Below, piece after piece: positions 28,501 to 43,500 of a DNA stretch of 64,000 bases. Each line of letters starts with the position of its first letter. The first letter of the stretch is position 1. This DNA comes from Zonotrichia leucophrys gambelii (Eukaryota > Chordata > Aves > Passeriformes > Passerellidae), in the NCBI RefSeq assembly GCF_028769735.1, contig NC_088171.1:91620912-91684911 (forward strand), read 5' to 3'. Made by a program: the position numbers and the translations under genes. The notes beneath the pieces are model-generated. The model saw nothing but the letters and a program-made list of their open reading frames with translations, did not search any database and was not told where the DNA came from.

Positions 28501-31500
28501 AAATTATTACCCTACAACCTAGGAGCATATGTTCTGAAGAAATTAGGTAATACTGAAATATAAACACATTTTAAAAATTGTTCAGGATCAGAGATATGCA
28601 ATGCATTTCTTATATGCCAAATTTACAGGCTCTACATTCTTGCTGGGCATTCTTTAGGAGATATTGTATTCCCAGCCATCATCACCCAAAGAAAAAGTAA
28701 AACACATAGATGAGAACAACCATATTCCAGTTTTCTCACTCCAAACTTATACTGAATTAAATATAATCTGGAGGAAAAGCTAGAGTTTCAAAGAAAATGC
28801 ACAGCACTTCTCAGTTCTATTCCTTAAGTAAGTTTTTACTGAGTGATTTACAGTTTAAAATAATCACCCAGTATTCACTGTTTGGGGTTTTTTCCCAAAT
28901 TGTTAGGTTTGCTACTGACTTCAGCATACTCTAGCACCCTACAGTACATACAGTAACTCAGGACTGCTCCCCAGAATGCAATGAAACACTCCAGAAAAAA
29001 AGCACAACACAGAATGGCAAAGAGGGAGCTGCTTCATCACCAGTTGTGAAACCTGTAGGAAAACCACTGAGGAACTCTTCATGATAATAAGAGATATTGA
29101 CAGGCATCTCATGAGGTGATATGTTAGCAACAGACTTCCCATCTTACCTTCTGCACTGAGAATATGTCCCTCAGATCTGTTTGCCTCTAATGAAAATCTA
29201 TTTTAGGGAACCCAGCACTGGGCACGCCACAGAACAGAAGCAGCTTTACGTATATGGAAGCACCTGGAAAACTTCATGGTCTAACAGGACAGTTTTCAGA
29301 TTGCAGTGCAAGGCTGACAGGCCTACATTGTGCCTAAACCTTGTTCTAAAAGGCTAAACCTTTTACTGGTGTCTAATTTAGAAAAAAAGAGGAAAGGCTA
29401 AGGACCAGAGAACTAAACCAGTATTTTTAAAGCAAGTCTTGTGTCTTTCATTAAGTGTATTTTGATATTCTAATGGCACTCTGCTGTTCAAGCGTTGTAC
29501 AGACCAGCAAAGCTGTTCTTTGTACTGCTGAAGTCACGTGCCATCAGTAACTCTAAAATATGACAGAAAAAAAGACACTTTCACCAGTGCAAACAGTCAA
29601 GGTGTTCTGACTGTGCAATGTCAAATCAAGAATCTCCTTCCCTTATGTCAGGCAGATACATAACAGCAAACCAGTACTGCAAACAAGGCTGTCAGAACTG
29701 AAGGATTTCAAAAGAAAGATAAATACTAGAGCAAAATGTAAAATTAAAACTATAAATAACACTGTTTCAATGGGAGTCTGTGCTAATGCCTTAAAGTTAC
29801 ATGCTTTAGAAAAACTGATACTCCAGGAATCTACTCATAAAACATTATTTGCAGAATTTAAAGACTCATCTCTACAGGAACAAGTGAACATGCAAACACA
29901 ACACAAAGACACACGACTGTACTCTCTGTATACGACACTTAACACTGGTGTTTGATATCTTTTTACCTTTGCAAAATGAAGGTTGCCAGTGAACTGCATA
30001 CACCCAGTTTTCATGACCAGCCAACACAGACTCCAAAGAAACTGCATATGATGTGTCAGCATCTGCCACAAATCAGAGAAAAAGTATATTTCTTTCTAAA
30101 AGCCAAGAAAGACCAGTTATTTCTGGTATCTTTAGTGAAAGCAATCAACTGCTTTCAACATCTACCAACATCTCAAAAGCTTCCTGACACTGAACACCTC
30201 CTTTAAATCCTACTTTGGGAAAAGCCCTGAGGACCAGATTTATGGTCACAGGTCAGTGCATTGTCTCAGAAGGGTCTCTGAGAATTCCTGGAGAACTCTC
30301 AAGCAGTTTTGAAATAAACACTCTAAATTGGCACTACGCATACTCTTATGCATATTTGCATCTCCAAATGACTGCAAAAACTTCAAACAGCGAATCAGGA
30401 TTTGCAGGAAGTATCATGAGCACTTTTTACACATACCTTCATTATATTAACTAGGTTGCCAAACCATTCACCCTACAATGTCAGCAATGCAAGCATCTGA
30501 TGTTATCATGCTTAAACAGCTCATTAAATGACCATAAAGTAAGCCTGCACATACTTATCTGTTACTTGCAGTATTTTTCTAATCTTTAAGTTATAGCAGC
30601 ACCTTTTAATTCATTGAATTCAAAAGAAAATGAAAGCTAAGCTATTAAACTGGAGAACTACAGAACAGCTTCTCTCCCATAGACAAATAAGTGTCCTACA
30701 TATTGCATTTGGAATATGCATAACAATAACAACCCATGTTGGTATTAAGCCCTCTCACTGCTTTACCATTTCCTGTACTATATCATTAACTTTTGGCTTT
30801 AAAACAGTAATTCTGCTTTCTTAACAGCTAAAAATAATGCAGTCAACACAAAACAAACACTTTGTCAGCTTCCTCAGAACCATGAAAAGATACACAAGTG
30901 AAAAGTTGTGCCAGAGAATTTTATAGCTGTTACCTACCTTTAACAGTAAAAATATTCTCTTTCAGTTTTATGGAATCATCTTCAGTTTCTGGAAGTTGCT
31001 TTAACTTTGTACATACTTTCCAAATTCTTATCAAACAGTCCTGAGCACAGCTTGCTAAGAAAAGGTCTTCACCTATTTGTTTTCAGAAAAAGAAGGAAAA
31101 AAATAGAGCCATATTTTCATTGCAATCACTGCTATGACTAACCTACCATCTTTCCATACATGCACCTAAGAGCATTATCCCAATTTTTCCCATTTTACAC
31201 AGTATCATAAAAAAATCATTTTTATTTCAACATCAATTCACTCTCTCTACCATTCAAATTCAAATTTCTTTCCTGTTTTATAATACACTAGGAATATGTC
31301 CATGATTGTAAGATGTGGAAGATATGGTAAGCACTGTACATGTCATTCATACACTTCCCTACTAATTATGGGCCTTTGCTTTTGGAATTCTATCGGTCTC
31401 AACACTTGTCAAAATCTCCTTTCCTCCTTTTCTTTCTCCAGGCTTGTAGCATACTCAAATTCCTTTTTTTTGGTGCCATTGCAATAACTATTTGATTCAC

Positions 31501-34500
31501 TGATGTCTGAAAAGATTCCCCTTGTAATTTCCCAATTTAAAAAAAAGGGTGGGGGGGAAGCAAGAAAAGAAAATATAAACATACTATTTCCCCCTACACT
31601 TCCTCACTCAGATACAGAAATTTGTGTATTGAAAAGGAAAAGTTGTGAAAACACCAATTTGTTTGCATTTAAGTACCAGTTAGGTAAATATACCTGAAAC
31701 AGGCAAGAAAAATGTTTTAAATGGATACAAAGTTCCATCTTGATTTTTAATCTTAATTACCACCATCACAGGAAAACAAACATCACAACCACAAGAGCTT
31801 AGGTGCTACAGTGCACCAAGGTCAACTCTTGGAGGGGTAAAACACTAGTAACTGCCATTGAACCACTATTCCACTTTATTCATCTTGCATACTGACCACA
31901 GACTGCCCACTCAACGCCTCTTATCCAATCTTCATGGCCAGGGAGTATCAACGTTTTCTGAAACTGAATAAAAACTCCTGTTACATCACAGAAATGCACT
32001 TAATGACCATGCACTTATTAGCAATAAGCTTTATTTTTTCAAGTCTTTTATATTTATAGCTTCTATTATCTGAAACAGAAAAAAAAAATTAACCACAACT
32101 AAGGACTGTAATTTACATACAGATTTGAGACAAGCCTTTTTTGTTTTGCCACCATTGGATAAGCACAGGTAACACATATATGAGCAGGAAAGGGTGTGAA
32201 CTTAAGGTGCACACCTTCAAGAGGCTACAATCTCTCTATGATACTGTTGAAATTTTTTTAAAGTTTATCAGGCTTACTGTGGTACACAAAGAATAGCATA
32301 ATGCAGGTTTGATGTGACAATTTCTTGTATTTGTGTGAAGTGGATACAACTGCAGATAATGAAGAAAATGAATACAGGTAAAATCAAGCACAAAAAGAAA
32401 AGCAAATGCTTTGACATTATTTTCAAGAATTAATTTATAATAGAATATTAATAATAAGAATCAGTTATGGCACTGGAAATATTCTCTATGTTTCTTAAAT
32501 TTATTGACAAAATTTCTAAGGAAGGTATACATCAAAAACTGCTGATGGAAAACTCTACATGAACACAGGCTCAGGAACACCAGAATGCAAACACAGTCTG
32601 GATTCCCTTTTAAGAACTCTCACTAGTAATTTATCCTCATTTATAACATATGTAACGTTACTGGTTTATTTTGATTCAAGTACAACTGTTTACTCCTTAC
32701 TTAGAATTTAACCCATTTCTGTTTTTCTTTGCCCAGAAACAGCCCTATTTCCATGACATTTCTGTATTCCAAGTTGAATTCCAATGTCTGAAGTTACTGT
32801 TACAGTAGAAACAGTAGTGTAGTTTAGTATGAATAACTCATCACATTATTTCTGGCATTGTATTGTACTAAATCCTTTACCCAGGCCTACTTAGAATTAT
32901 GACTAAATGACAGCCTTTGCTATCAGTACAAGTCTGCAACTGAGGTCTCTCTTCCAATCTGTGACAGGGAAAAAGAAAAAAGGAAAAATATGTATGAAAA
33001 AGAATCCATACTCAGAAACTGATGCCTCTCTCTTTGATCCAATATTTCTGATATTCCCCAAAACTATCTTCCCATCAGTGTTACTCTGCCCCTTCTCATC
33101 ACACATTTGCAGTCACAATCATAAAATGGTTTCGTTTGGAAAAGACATTAAAGATCATCTAGATCCACCCTCTCCAGCCATGAGCAGGGACACTTTCCAC
33201 TAGACCAGGCTGCTCAAAGCCCCATCCAACCCGGCCTCAAGCTGCTCCAGGGAAGGGGCATCCACAACTTCTCTGGGCAATTGTTCCAGTCTCACAGTAA
33301 AGAATTTCTTCCTAATAGCTACCCTAAACCTACCCTCTTTCAGTTTGAAGCCATTGCCCCATCCCCTGTGACTCCATGCCCTTGTAAAACATCCCTAAAA
33401 TTACAGAGCCATCTACATGTGAGATACATGACCAGAACAGGATACATGATCAGACTAAGCTGATCAGATACTTCCAAACCAGAAAGTTTAGGTCTTAAGA
33501 ATGTGTTCTCACAGCCACCTGAGCCTCATTTGGCTGGTCACTTCTGCAGCCACTGGCACTTCTAGATAGGGCATTCCAGAGAGATGTTTAAGTTAAACAC
33601 CAAACAGGTTATGTGTAAAGGCAGCAAGGAACAGTCCAGGAAGTGACATGAAACAGAAACCTAAAGATTTTTCGGAAGATTACATGCTTCTGGCTATACA
33701 GAAAATATATCTTCTATTATCAGATAATAGATAATAAAACACATTTATTTATTCATGTATATGATCTTTGAAAAAATGCTCTGTATTTTACAGTCATTAA
33801 GATTAGTTGGTAACTTTTTCTAACTGAAAGATTTGTTTAGGCTGAACTGTTGCTAACATCCTTCTCTTTTATTGTTTCTTTAACACTAAAATAATGTGTG
33901 CATCTCCTGAAACTTGACCCTTATATTAACCTAAACACACATCAAATAATTTTCTCTTTTCAAGGTGTTGTGGTGTGGAGTTTTTTATAATTACCCATCT
34001 TACATCAAAGAGATCTATTAAGAAAAGCAGCCATTTGTTTTCCCTTAAAAGAGTAAAGCTAATTATTTTGAGATTATTAATACCACCCCAGATTTCTAAG
34101 TCATCTCCTGAACAGGTTTTTAGGCACTACTTAGCTTGAAGCCAAGCCTGCAGTTCTTTTGTGCTGCAGAACAAGCATATTTAAATAGTCAGCTAGAAGT
34201 CTGTACTAATTTTTATATGCTTCCATTGAATAGACCCACTGACCTATTCACATGATTTAAGGCGGAGGCTGCTGAATTTTATTACCTCATACTCACTGAT
34301 GGCAGTAATACCAGCACCAGATGGTGTATGAGGCTGAAGAGACATCCTCCCAAACCCCTGAAAATGCATCCAGTCCCTTAAATGGACTCATGCTGCTTTC
34401 CCATCCCTATTACAACATCCTCCACTCTTCACCCATCTGAGCAGAGTCAGTACAGTAGCTGGAAAACAGAGGTGAACACAAGGGCTATTACCACATACAG

Positions 34501-37500
34501 ACATGAAGCATGAGGAACACAACATTCTTGGTTATATGATTTAATTTTAGGTGGTATGTGAGGAGCAAGGAGTTGGAGCCAGCAGTCCTTATGGGTCTCC
34601 TCAGACCTGAGATATTCTAAGACTTTATGATTCAGTCAAAGTTTTCAAGATACTGGTTCCCATAAAAATAAAAACTGTTGACTGAAACTGAGCAAGGAGG
34701 AGTATATGCTGTTATGCTAGGGTTTTTTTGTATTGTTTTTGCCGTTTTCTTTGAAGTTTATGTCTCTTGGCATCCTATATTCAGTTTCTTCAGATGTATT
34801 CAGTTCTAAAGTTGAATCAATATGAAGGTTCGTGCAGATGCACATGGTCATTACTTTTAGGTGATCCAGTCAAAGTTTCTATTATTGTCTAGGTTCTATA
34901 TACACCAGTGTTTTGAGCTGTCATTCTTCTCTTTTTCTACAGATTTTGTTTTTATAGTCTCATATTTCTTCTCTGTTTCAGTTTCCACTTGGTCCTCACT
35001 GGATACATAAGAGGTTACAGCATCAACAGTTAAATCCAACGAAACCTCCTGGTCTGACTACTTCATAAGCTTTCCCATGCCTCTTACCTAATCTCTGAAC
35101 ATTGTTGCTTAGCAGCAATCTGGTCTCTTTCCTTTTAAGCAAAGAATAAAGCTGTTCTGTAGGCAGCACAACTAATGAAGCTGTGGACATGCCCAGCACA
35201 CTCTGCACAACTAATCCTGCCCACACTTTGGGCACATCTCTTTCAGGACCAGGCTAGTAGCCTGGCTAGTAGTTTGGTAAATTTGGCAATAGAGGTCCAA
35301 GTCTTCTCATTTTTTCTCCAGCAGACACTAGATGTGATATCCCTCCTCTATGCAGCTGTTAATCTCAATAGATTAGAAAGAGCCTGAATTATCTTTGATT
35401 CATCCCCCTATTCCACTTCTTAACTATACCAAACTATTTCGGTGGAACTCAAAACACACGGTGCACCATCTTCTCAGAAAAACTCAAATAGAAATGTTTT
35501 GGTTTAAAACTCTAATTTAATCTGCTGGTTTATTTACTTGCCCTCCACAGGCCACATCTGTAGATGGTATATCCCTAGCAGGAAGACATATTATGGTTTC
35601 TGAAAGATTTTTCCCTGGATACTTTTATAAATCAATACCCTCTTCCAACAAGTCAGAAAAGCAAAGAATTCATTTTCTCTCTACTATATAACACAGTAAG
35701 GGATCTGTGGGTAAGGAGTCTCAAAAGATGAAAAGCATGCCCACTCAGTTCTAAAAACCAAGCAGCTTTTAATGAACAAATACATTTTGACTACAAAATA
35801 ATGAGTTTACCAAAAAGTAACCTGAATTAGCTAAGTAAAGATGCCTCATCCTCCCTCAGAGTCTAACAGTGAGTGCCCTTTAAGTTTCATAAGAATGTCC
35901 TGTTATGAATGCATGTTCTACCTCTGGATTCATACTCACATTCATAACAACCTTTCTGAGGATGTTAACTAAAGGAAGTGCTTTACAGGAGTCACTGAAT
36001 TCACTGAACAGAGCTACAGGCCCTTACCAGTAATGGAATGACACAGGAGCTAAGATTCTAATCACTCTCCTGCGCCAAGTTCCAGTAAAAAATGGCAAGG
36101 CTATAGTAACACTTCCTTCAAATACCTTTAATACTACTAAGAAGCCATAAAAAGGTGTCAGTAGATCTGAGAAAACCTGATGAATGAGATTTAGCAGCTA
36201 GGCAAGAATTCATGTCAGAAGGCTTGCATGGATGTTCTAATTATGTTAATAGTTGTAAAGCACAACACAGGCTCTTCTCTTTGAGGCCTGCACAGTTCAC
36301 TTAGCTAGAAGAGATGGTCTGGAAAGTTAAGACAGACATCAACAAGAAGTCCCACCTCATTTAAGAGATATTCCGAACACCGACTCTGCCACAACAGCTG
36401 GTGAAAATACTTTCTGAAACTGAAACTGTGAAAAATAACACATGCAAAACAAAACTGCTCACCCCTTGCATAAACCAAGTTTCCTACCTCCAAAAAAAGA
36501 CAGCACAAACTTGCTTGTGAAGCTTAAGAGGGAACTTGTCTATTCAAGTTACCTTCCTTTACCCTCCACAGACTGACTGCCTTTTAAAATGGCAGACTAC
36601 TGTTATACCAGAAATTTTGGCCAACAATGGACAAAATAAGTTATGTATCTCTGAACATTTTTGGCAGTCAAACTGTATATAATTTGCTAACCTGAATCAT
36701 ACAGGAAAACAAATTTCCAACTCTGAAGGAGAAAAACCGGCCACACAGTCCCTGAGATAAAAGTCTTTCTTTACCACATTGAGAATCAATAGTGGCATTT
36801 TGCCATTGCTAATTCCCAGAGAATTCATTAAACTGACATAACTTACAAGCTACACAGCAAAAAAAGAAAAAAAAATCTAACCAAGCACCCTTCTTTTCTT
36901 CTCAGTGGTCAAGAAATCATTAAACATAGAAGGAGGGGATGAAGTATTTCTCTTACTGGCAACAACAGCAACCAAAAAAATCTTATTACTCTACATGGCA
37001 GCACAAAAATTATCAGTAAAGTAGCTTTTATCTCTCGCTGTCTCAAAAAAAAAAAAAAAGAAGAAGAATAAAAGAGTATCTATTCTTTAATCCCTAAAGG
37101 GAGTGTGTCTGAGCAATTGCAGCAGACTAAGTGGTTCTATATATGCCAGTTTCAAAGGGGGGTTCTAAATGGTAACTTCACTGGTGCAATGGGAGAACAT
37201 TTGTGATTTGAAGAGTTTTTTTAAGGCAGTGAGAGAAAGAAAGAAGTGATACTGAGCTCTGTTTTGGAAAACAGTCATTACACATGCTTTAGAATCTAAC
37301 AAAACCTCTGAACAGATGCAAGAGAGGACATGACGTTTCTCTATTGCTCAAAAGGAATATTTATCTGTATGAAAAACTAAAAATTGCCAGCTTCCAAATA
37401 GCACATGAAAAATATGTACTTTAATAAGATCAGATACTCCTAAAAATACTTTTTTTCTGGATGTTCAAAAGCAGTCAAGCATAAAGGGCACACTTAGCAA

Positions 37501-40500
37501 CAAACATAAAATTCCTCAGAAGTCATAACAGTTTTATTATAAGAATTTATAGAATAAAGTAACATCATTTCCATATGAACAACTCAATGCCTGGATACTT
37601 AACAAAGGAGGACAGTTGCAGCTATTTTGTATCAGTGGGAATAGAAACAGGCTATCTTCACACAGAGGAAAAAATTAAGAAAAACACTTTCATGCACTGA
37701 ATTCAACTTCAGTATTCTGCATTTTTATTTCATCATTACCTAGAAAAAAAGGATTAACTATTTGAAAAAAGGTTGTTGTATTCAATGGCTACATAGAGAC
37801 AGAAAGGACTTACTGAAGAACTTGAAAAAATCACAAGCACATTTGAAAAGAAGCAGAAAACTCAGTAATGCTCTGAGCAAGAGACAAAATTGTAATTACC
37901 TGACCATTCTGCTGTATGAACAAACTTATTTTGCAGTCATCACCACCACAAGCCAGTATTGGTACTAGAAAGGAAAAGAAGGTCTTCAATTTTTTATAAG
38001 ATCTAATATTCTAGGACATGAAAAAATATAAATAATATAAAAATCAATATAGAAATATTTCGAAATATAACAATACTAACAGATAGGCAAGCATGATACC
38101 ACTTTTTTAATGCTTTCTACATTAGCTGTCTAATAAATTAGTATCTTAAGAACACAGAACTGCAAATAATATCTATAAATATTTAAGATGCTAAAATGAG
38201 TAGTTTGCCTCAAGCTCATATGTCTGTAGGAAGTTCAAGTATTAGAGTTTATAATAAATTTTTCACTCAAGACTACTCAAGTCTTGAGTAGCAGTTGCCT
38301 TCCACTGGCTAACCTTAAAAGTGCACAAACCCTGTAAGTCTATTGAATCAAACCAGAGAAAGTAATGTCTGAGGGGGTTAAAAAAAGAAAAGTTAGGCAG
38401 TGTATTAGTTCTTCTCTCCAACAGAAGAGGATGAGGAATAGTTAACAGTTACTCCACTCTTCTTTTTTTTATATGTCATAAGAGGCAGAGCTACTGCTAG
38501 GGACTGAAACAGTAAAAGCAAATAAATTTAGTATAAAACTATGAAGAAATAAGTTATAACTTAAAGGCTAGACATCTGAATTTCTCAAGTCTGGACAGAA
38601 AACCAGATACTAAATTTCACTAAAATCAACTACTTCTTTTAACAAAAAGCCTCAATGACATCCCTTCATATAGATAATTTTATCCTTACTATGGATAGAT
38701 CAAAAATCAACTTGAATATTCCTAGTATCTTTATCCTTTATACTAATCTCTTCTTTCTACTTGTACCAAATCTGTGCCCAGTTATCCACTGTTCCTCTTG
38801 CACTTATCAGCCACGTTCCATATTCTCATAGTTCTATCACTTGCTTCCTCTCTCCAGCCTCTAAGTCACAATTCACCTCCATCTCCTGCTCTCTTTAATA
38901 GGTCTAAAAAACGGCTTTGCATCAAAGGTGATGAGCTGCTTTGAATGAAGACCTGGTCATCAGGCCCACAGAAATTGGGCAGGAGTGCCATTTTCTTCCA
39001 TAAAACACAATACAATGGATGTTCTTGAAGACAACATCACTTTCCTGAGAAACATTTTATGGGTCATTAATGTAATTACATATTTACTCAATGGAACGAA
39101 ATTTTAATTAAGAAAACCAAAGAGAGAATTATGATTTAGTTGCTGCTGAAGACAAATGCAAATATTTTAACTCAAAAAGTTCTATCAAGAAATATATCTA
39201 TACATCCAGACTAGTATATAGTTTTCCACATAAATGCTTTGAGATATTAGAATTTGGATCTGATTAAGATAAAATTCCTGCAGAGGAAATAAGAAAAGTA
39301 AGTTGAATAAGCAGAGCTTTCCAAGTTCACTTGCTCTTTTTTTTTCACCTGTTGCAATTCACTAATGAGGAAACAATTATTTACTGTCAGAGGCCATGCT
39401 ACATCATGGCAATTATCCAGGTCATAGGAAGAATCAGATTATATGATAAATAGCTGATCAAGATTTGTAAAAAATAAATCCTATTGCCAGCATTTTATAG
39501 GCAGAATTTGTGCAGGCACTGTAAGGCAAAAAGCAAGCAAGCAACCAAAACTGCAAAAAGCTCTTCTTCAAGACTAAACAGCAAATGTACAGAAACTCCT
39601 TAATAAAGAGGCTGCCAGAGAAGTATTTAAGTTGCCTTCCAGCTGCAAATGACTGGTCAGGTTTTAATGAACAGTCTATCAGATTTCTCTATTTGACTTC
39701 TTGACAAAAGTGGTTCAATTTTTTTTTTTAATAATTTTTTTTTTCAAGGACAATCAGTTAAAATCCTAGGCTCAGGAACATTATCTGAAAGTTAATGCAT
39801 CCATTGCATATGTATCAATTTTCAATGCAAGCCTTAAATTTACTTTCTTGCTGAAATTAGAGGTTGCTGTAAATGCTTCAGGAAATGTAGTTTATGATTT
39901 TCAGAAAAGTAATTCTGTAATTAGTTCCTGACTTAAGAAATGCAGATTGTTCTCAAGAGAAAAGCTTCTTTCAATCCCTGTGCAGCTGACAACTTAGCCT
40001 TCGTAAAGATTTCTGAGCAACTCCTAAATTTATCATAATCATTTTTCCCTGAAGATCATTAAAATTCCAAATTACCATTAGAGATTAATGTTTCTGACAA
40101 ATGATCAGCAGTGTTTTTTAATAATATATTTTAGCTACTTTATTTAGATTTCAGAATTAACATATGCCTCATCTATATGGACTACTATGCCAGGTTTAGG
40201 GAAAAAACACTAGCTATGCTTTATTAAAAGCTCCTTTACAGATTTCTACAGGAAACATTTCTATACATTTATGGTTCAAAATCTAAACTGTTCCTTTGCA
40301 ATTTTATCAGCAGAGGTCATCTGTATTGAAACTGGAACAAAAAAGGCAAATGTGTAGAAATTTTTTTTAATTCCACACAAAATGAAATTTTTGTGCAAAT
40401 TGAAATTATGCAAATTGAAAATAATTTCAGCTCTTGAGAAAAATAAAGAATTTTTTTTTCAGTTTATGAGCACTGTACTGCTTTGGATAACTAATCTGAA

Positions 40501-43500
40501 CTGGGATGGGAAGAGTTCATAATAAAGGATTGTCCTGCTCTCAATGTAACTTTAAGCTACACTGGTTTTGGAGACTCTGGAAAACAAACTCCTTGCTATT
40601 CTGCCATTCAAAGAAGCTTCAAACATTTAATGCAATTTGAATTTCAGAAACAGTTTTAAGAACTAACATGGTAATTTTAATTCATGGTGTTTTTAGAATG
40701 TATGGTTACTTCTCTTATATACAACATGATTTCAACATTGAACAGATGCACTACTCTAGAGTGTTACAGTGAGACTTTCTTATCTGTACAGTATCCTAAA
40801 TGAAGATATAATCTATTGTTTTGCAATCTGAATGTTATACTCAGACACCACAGGCACTTCACTTCTAAAGAATATTCACACTTGCAGTAATGACTTTAAT
40901 TTACCCTCAAGCCTTTTAACTTCACCTCAACAAGCACATAAGTGTATTTACAGGAAAAGAGAGAGGTGTAAATGTTCTTTAATGGTACAGATGCTGCTTT
41001 TGGTATCAGACATGCTCTGAAAACAGACACTGGCATTTCCAAATTGGATAACACACTGTGATAGAGCTTTCACTGCTCACAGAATTATCAAAGCCAAAGA
41101 AAAAGGTATGCTTGTAAGCATATCATCAAAACAACACATCAGTGTGGAATGCATGCAGCAGAGCTGAAAATTCCAAATACAGTAAGAAAATTTAGCACTT
41201 TTTCAGTTGGGAGCCTGGCAGGCCTCCATCCAGGTGAAAGACTAATGATACTTGAACCCACATTCAATCAAACACATCTATCTGGCTTGAGGATACATCT
41301 GCTTTACCAAAAAAAGCTTCTACCTATTTGCACAAAAAGAATATGTCTGTGGCAGCCTACAAAACCTAGTATTTCTGTTAGCAGAAACCTACATAAACCA
41401 TACTAAACCGGTTTAAACAGTTCAGCATTTCAAATTTTTCACATTTAAGACTGAACAAACAGATGATAAACACTGCTTGGGAACCCATGATTTTCAATGC
41501 AGGCCTTCAGATTTTTTCTGAATTTTGCCCTTCAATTCAAACAACAAGAACAAACATGTGCAGCAGCACCACAAGGAGCAGGTGGAACTAAGAGCATCAT
41601 CCTATCCCATTCATTTACAGCATTGTTACCCTGGTTTAAAGCTTTCCATCGCAAGAGTTCAACTGAGCAACTCCATCTGAGTGCCATTTTGAAGACACTG
41701 TAATCAGTCTTTGTTTTTAATTACTGAGAAGAGTCCAGAGAAAATCTTTAGGTACAAGAATCAGCTTAAGCAGATTTCACAGGAAACAAAAACTGTGGCA
41801 CACGGGTCTGGAGTTAGCAAAATAAAAATCTGTTTGGGGGATTTCTTAGATTTTTCTTCCTGCATTGATATTCAAGATGTGCAGCTTTACTTACCATCGC
41901 TGCCAGGCAAGAAGGATAAGCAGACATCCATAACAAATCCATTTCCAAACTGCAGAATTTCAATGCATTTAGCTGGAAAACAGGAACAGACAGTGTTGAT
42001 CTCGTTCACTGTAACTATTACAATTACACTGTCATTTCTTTCTATATTATACAGTTAAAATTTCCCATCCATTTTTATTTTAAGAAGCTGAAAAAAATCT
42101 ACATTTTTTCAAAAGCATAAACAATAATATCATCTTCTGTGTGGCCATAAAAATTCATCCAGTTGGTTGGGTTAGAAGATAATACTGTGTTAAATCTATA
42201 TAGCTTCACTGTGGTAACACACCAGAGCCAATAAATATTACAAAATATATCCTGTGGCAACAGAATTCACAACAAAGGAAAATAAAACTGAATCCATTTT
42301 CTACAATGGCAGCTAGAGAAATTAGCAAAAACCTGCAAACATCCCTGAGACCCTGGAAATCATTAAATTAGCAAACTAGTAATCATTAAACTAGTAAATA
42401 AACAAGAAAATAGCAGAAAAAAATGTCTACAGCAGAAGAATTAGTCCCTCAATCACTGTAACCACACCAGCAAGACAAAATGGAAAAGATGAGACTTTGT
42501 GGGGTTCTTTGGGAACACCAAAAATGCTTTCCAGAACATGAGACTTTAGACTGGCAACTCCATCTCTCTCACGTAGGCAAGGCAATACGAGATCTTCAAA
42601 TACACCCAGGAAGGAAGAAAGTAGCTAAAGAAATGCAGTCACTAAACCTCACCCAGCAAATAACACCTTAAATCTCAATTATCTACCCAATTTATTTCTT
42701 ATGCATTTTAGAATGCTGTTTTCCTGTATTTCCATGCAAGAGCCTAGTTTAACAGAATGTCAAGATCCCAAACTTCATTGGACTCAAACCAACAGGAAAA
42801 AACAAGTGACTAATTAAACCTCATCTTTCTAACACCACCATTAATCATTTTACTATGTAATTCTACTTCACACATGCATACAGCTAGTCTGCCTCCACAT
42901 TACAATGGTGCAGATTGTCATAACATGAATACATATTTTAAAAAAAAAGTAAATTCAGGCCACACATCCCTGATGAAATATAAAGATAAATCATGCTGCA
43001 GAACAAATATGACCCAAGGCTTTCCAAGAGCAATAAAGTGCTTTGATGTACTAAAGTCAGAAGACAAATCAATGTAGTTGCATTACAAGATGTTAGTATT
43101 TAATAACTAATGGATAAGTATTCATCATTCTTATTTAGCCAGTATGTTATACCTAACATTAAAAAAGTTACCTTCTGAACCATGCCGAGACCAGATTCTC
43201 ACAGTAGAGTCAGAGGCTGCAGAAGCTATTAGCACATTTAAATCAGGTTCATCTGACTGGCAGACAGCATCCACAGCAAAAACAGCTTCTGTGTGCCCTT
43301 TGAGAGGAATGCTTTTCACAGCCTGAACACATGAGAAAATTTTTACAAAGTTTAAATTCCAGTAACTTAGGTGAGAAAACTTTAGGAAAAAAAAACAATA
43401 TTTCAGGAAACCCAGAGAAGGGATACAGCAGCAATGAATATTAACTTAATAAGATTTTGCTCAAAGCTAAACAGAATTAAATGCTCCTGTGTACACTACA

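Larger units (their letters stand above)
31964..37899. other. ELP2 intron 6 (5.9 kb)
   Basis: The longest intron. It contains two CR1 fragments in opposite orientations (33111-33415 and 34530-34636). The remainder shows no recognised element. Confidence 0.6.
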
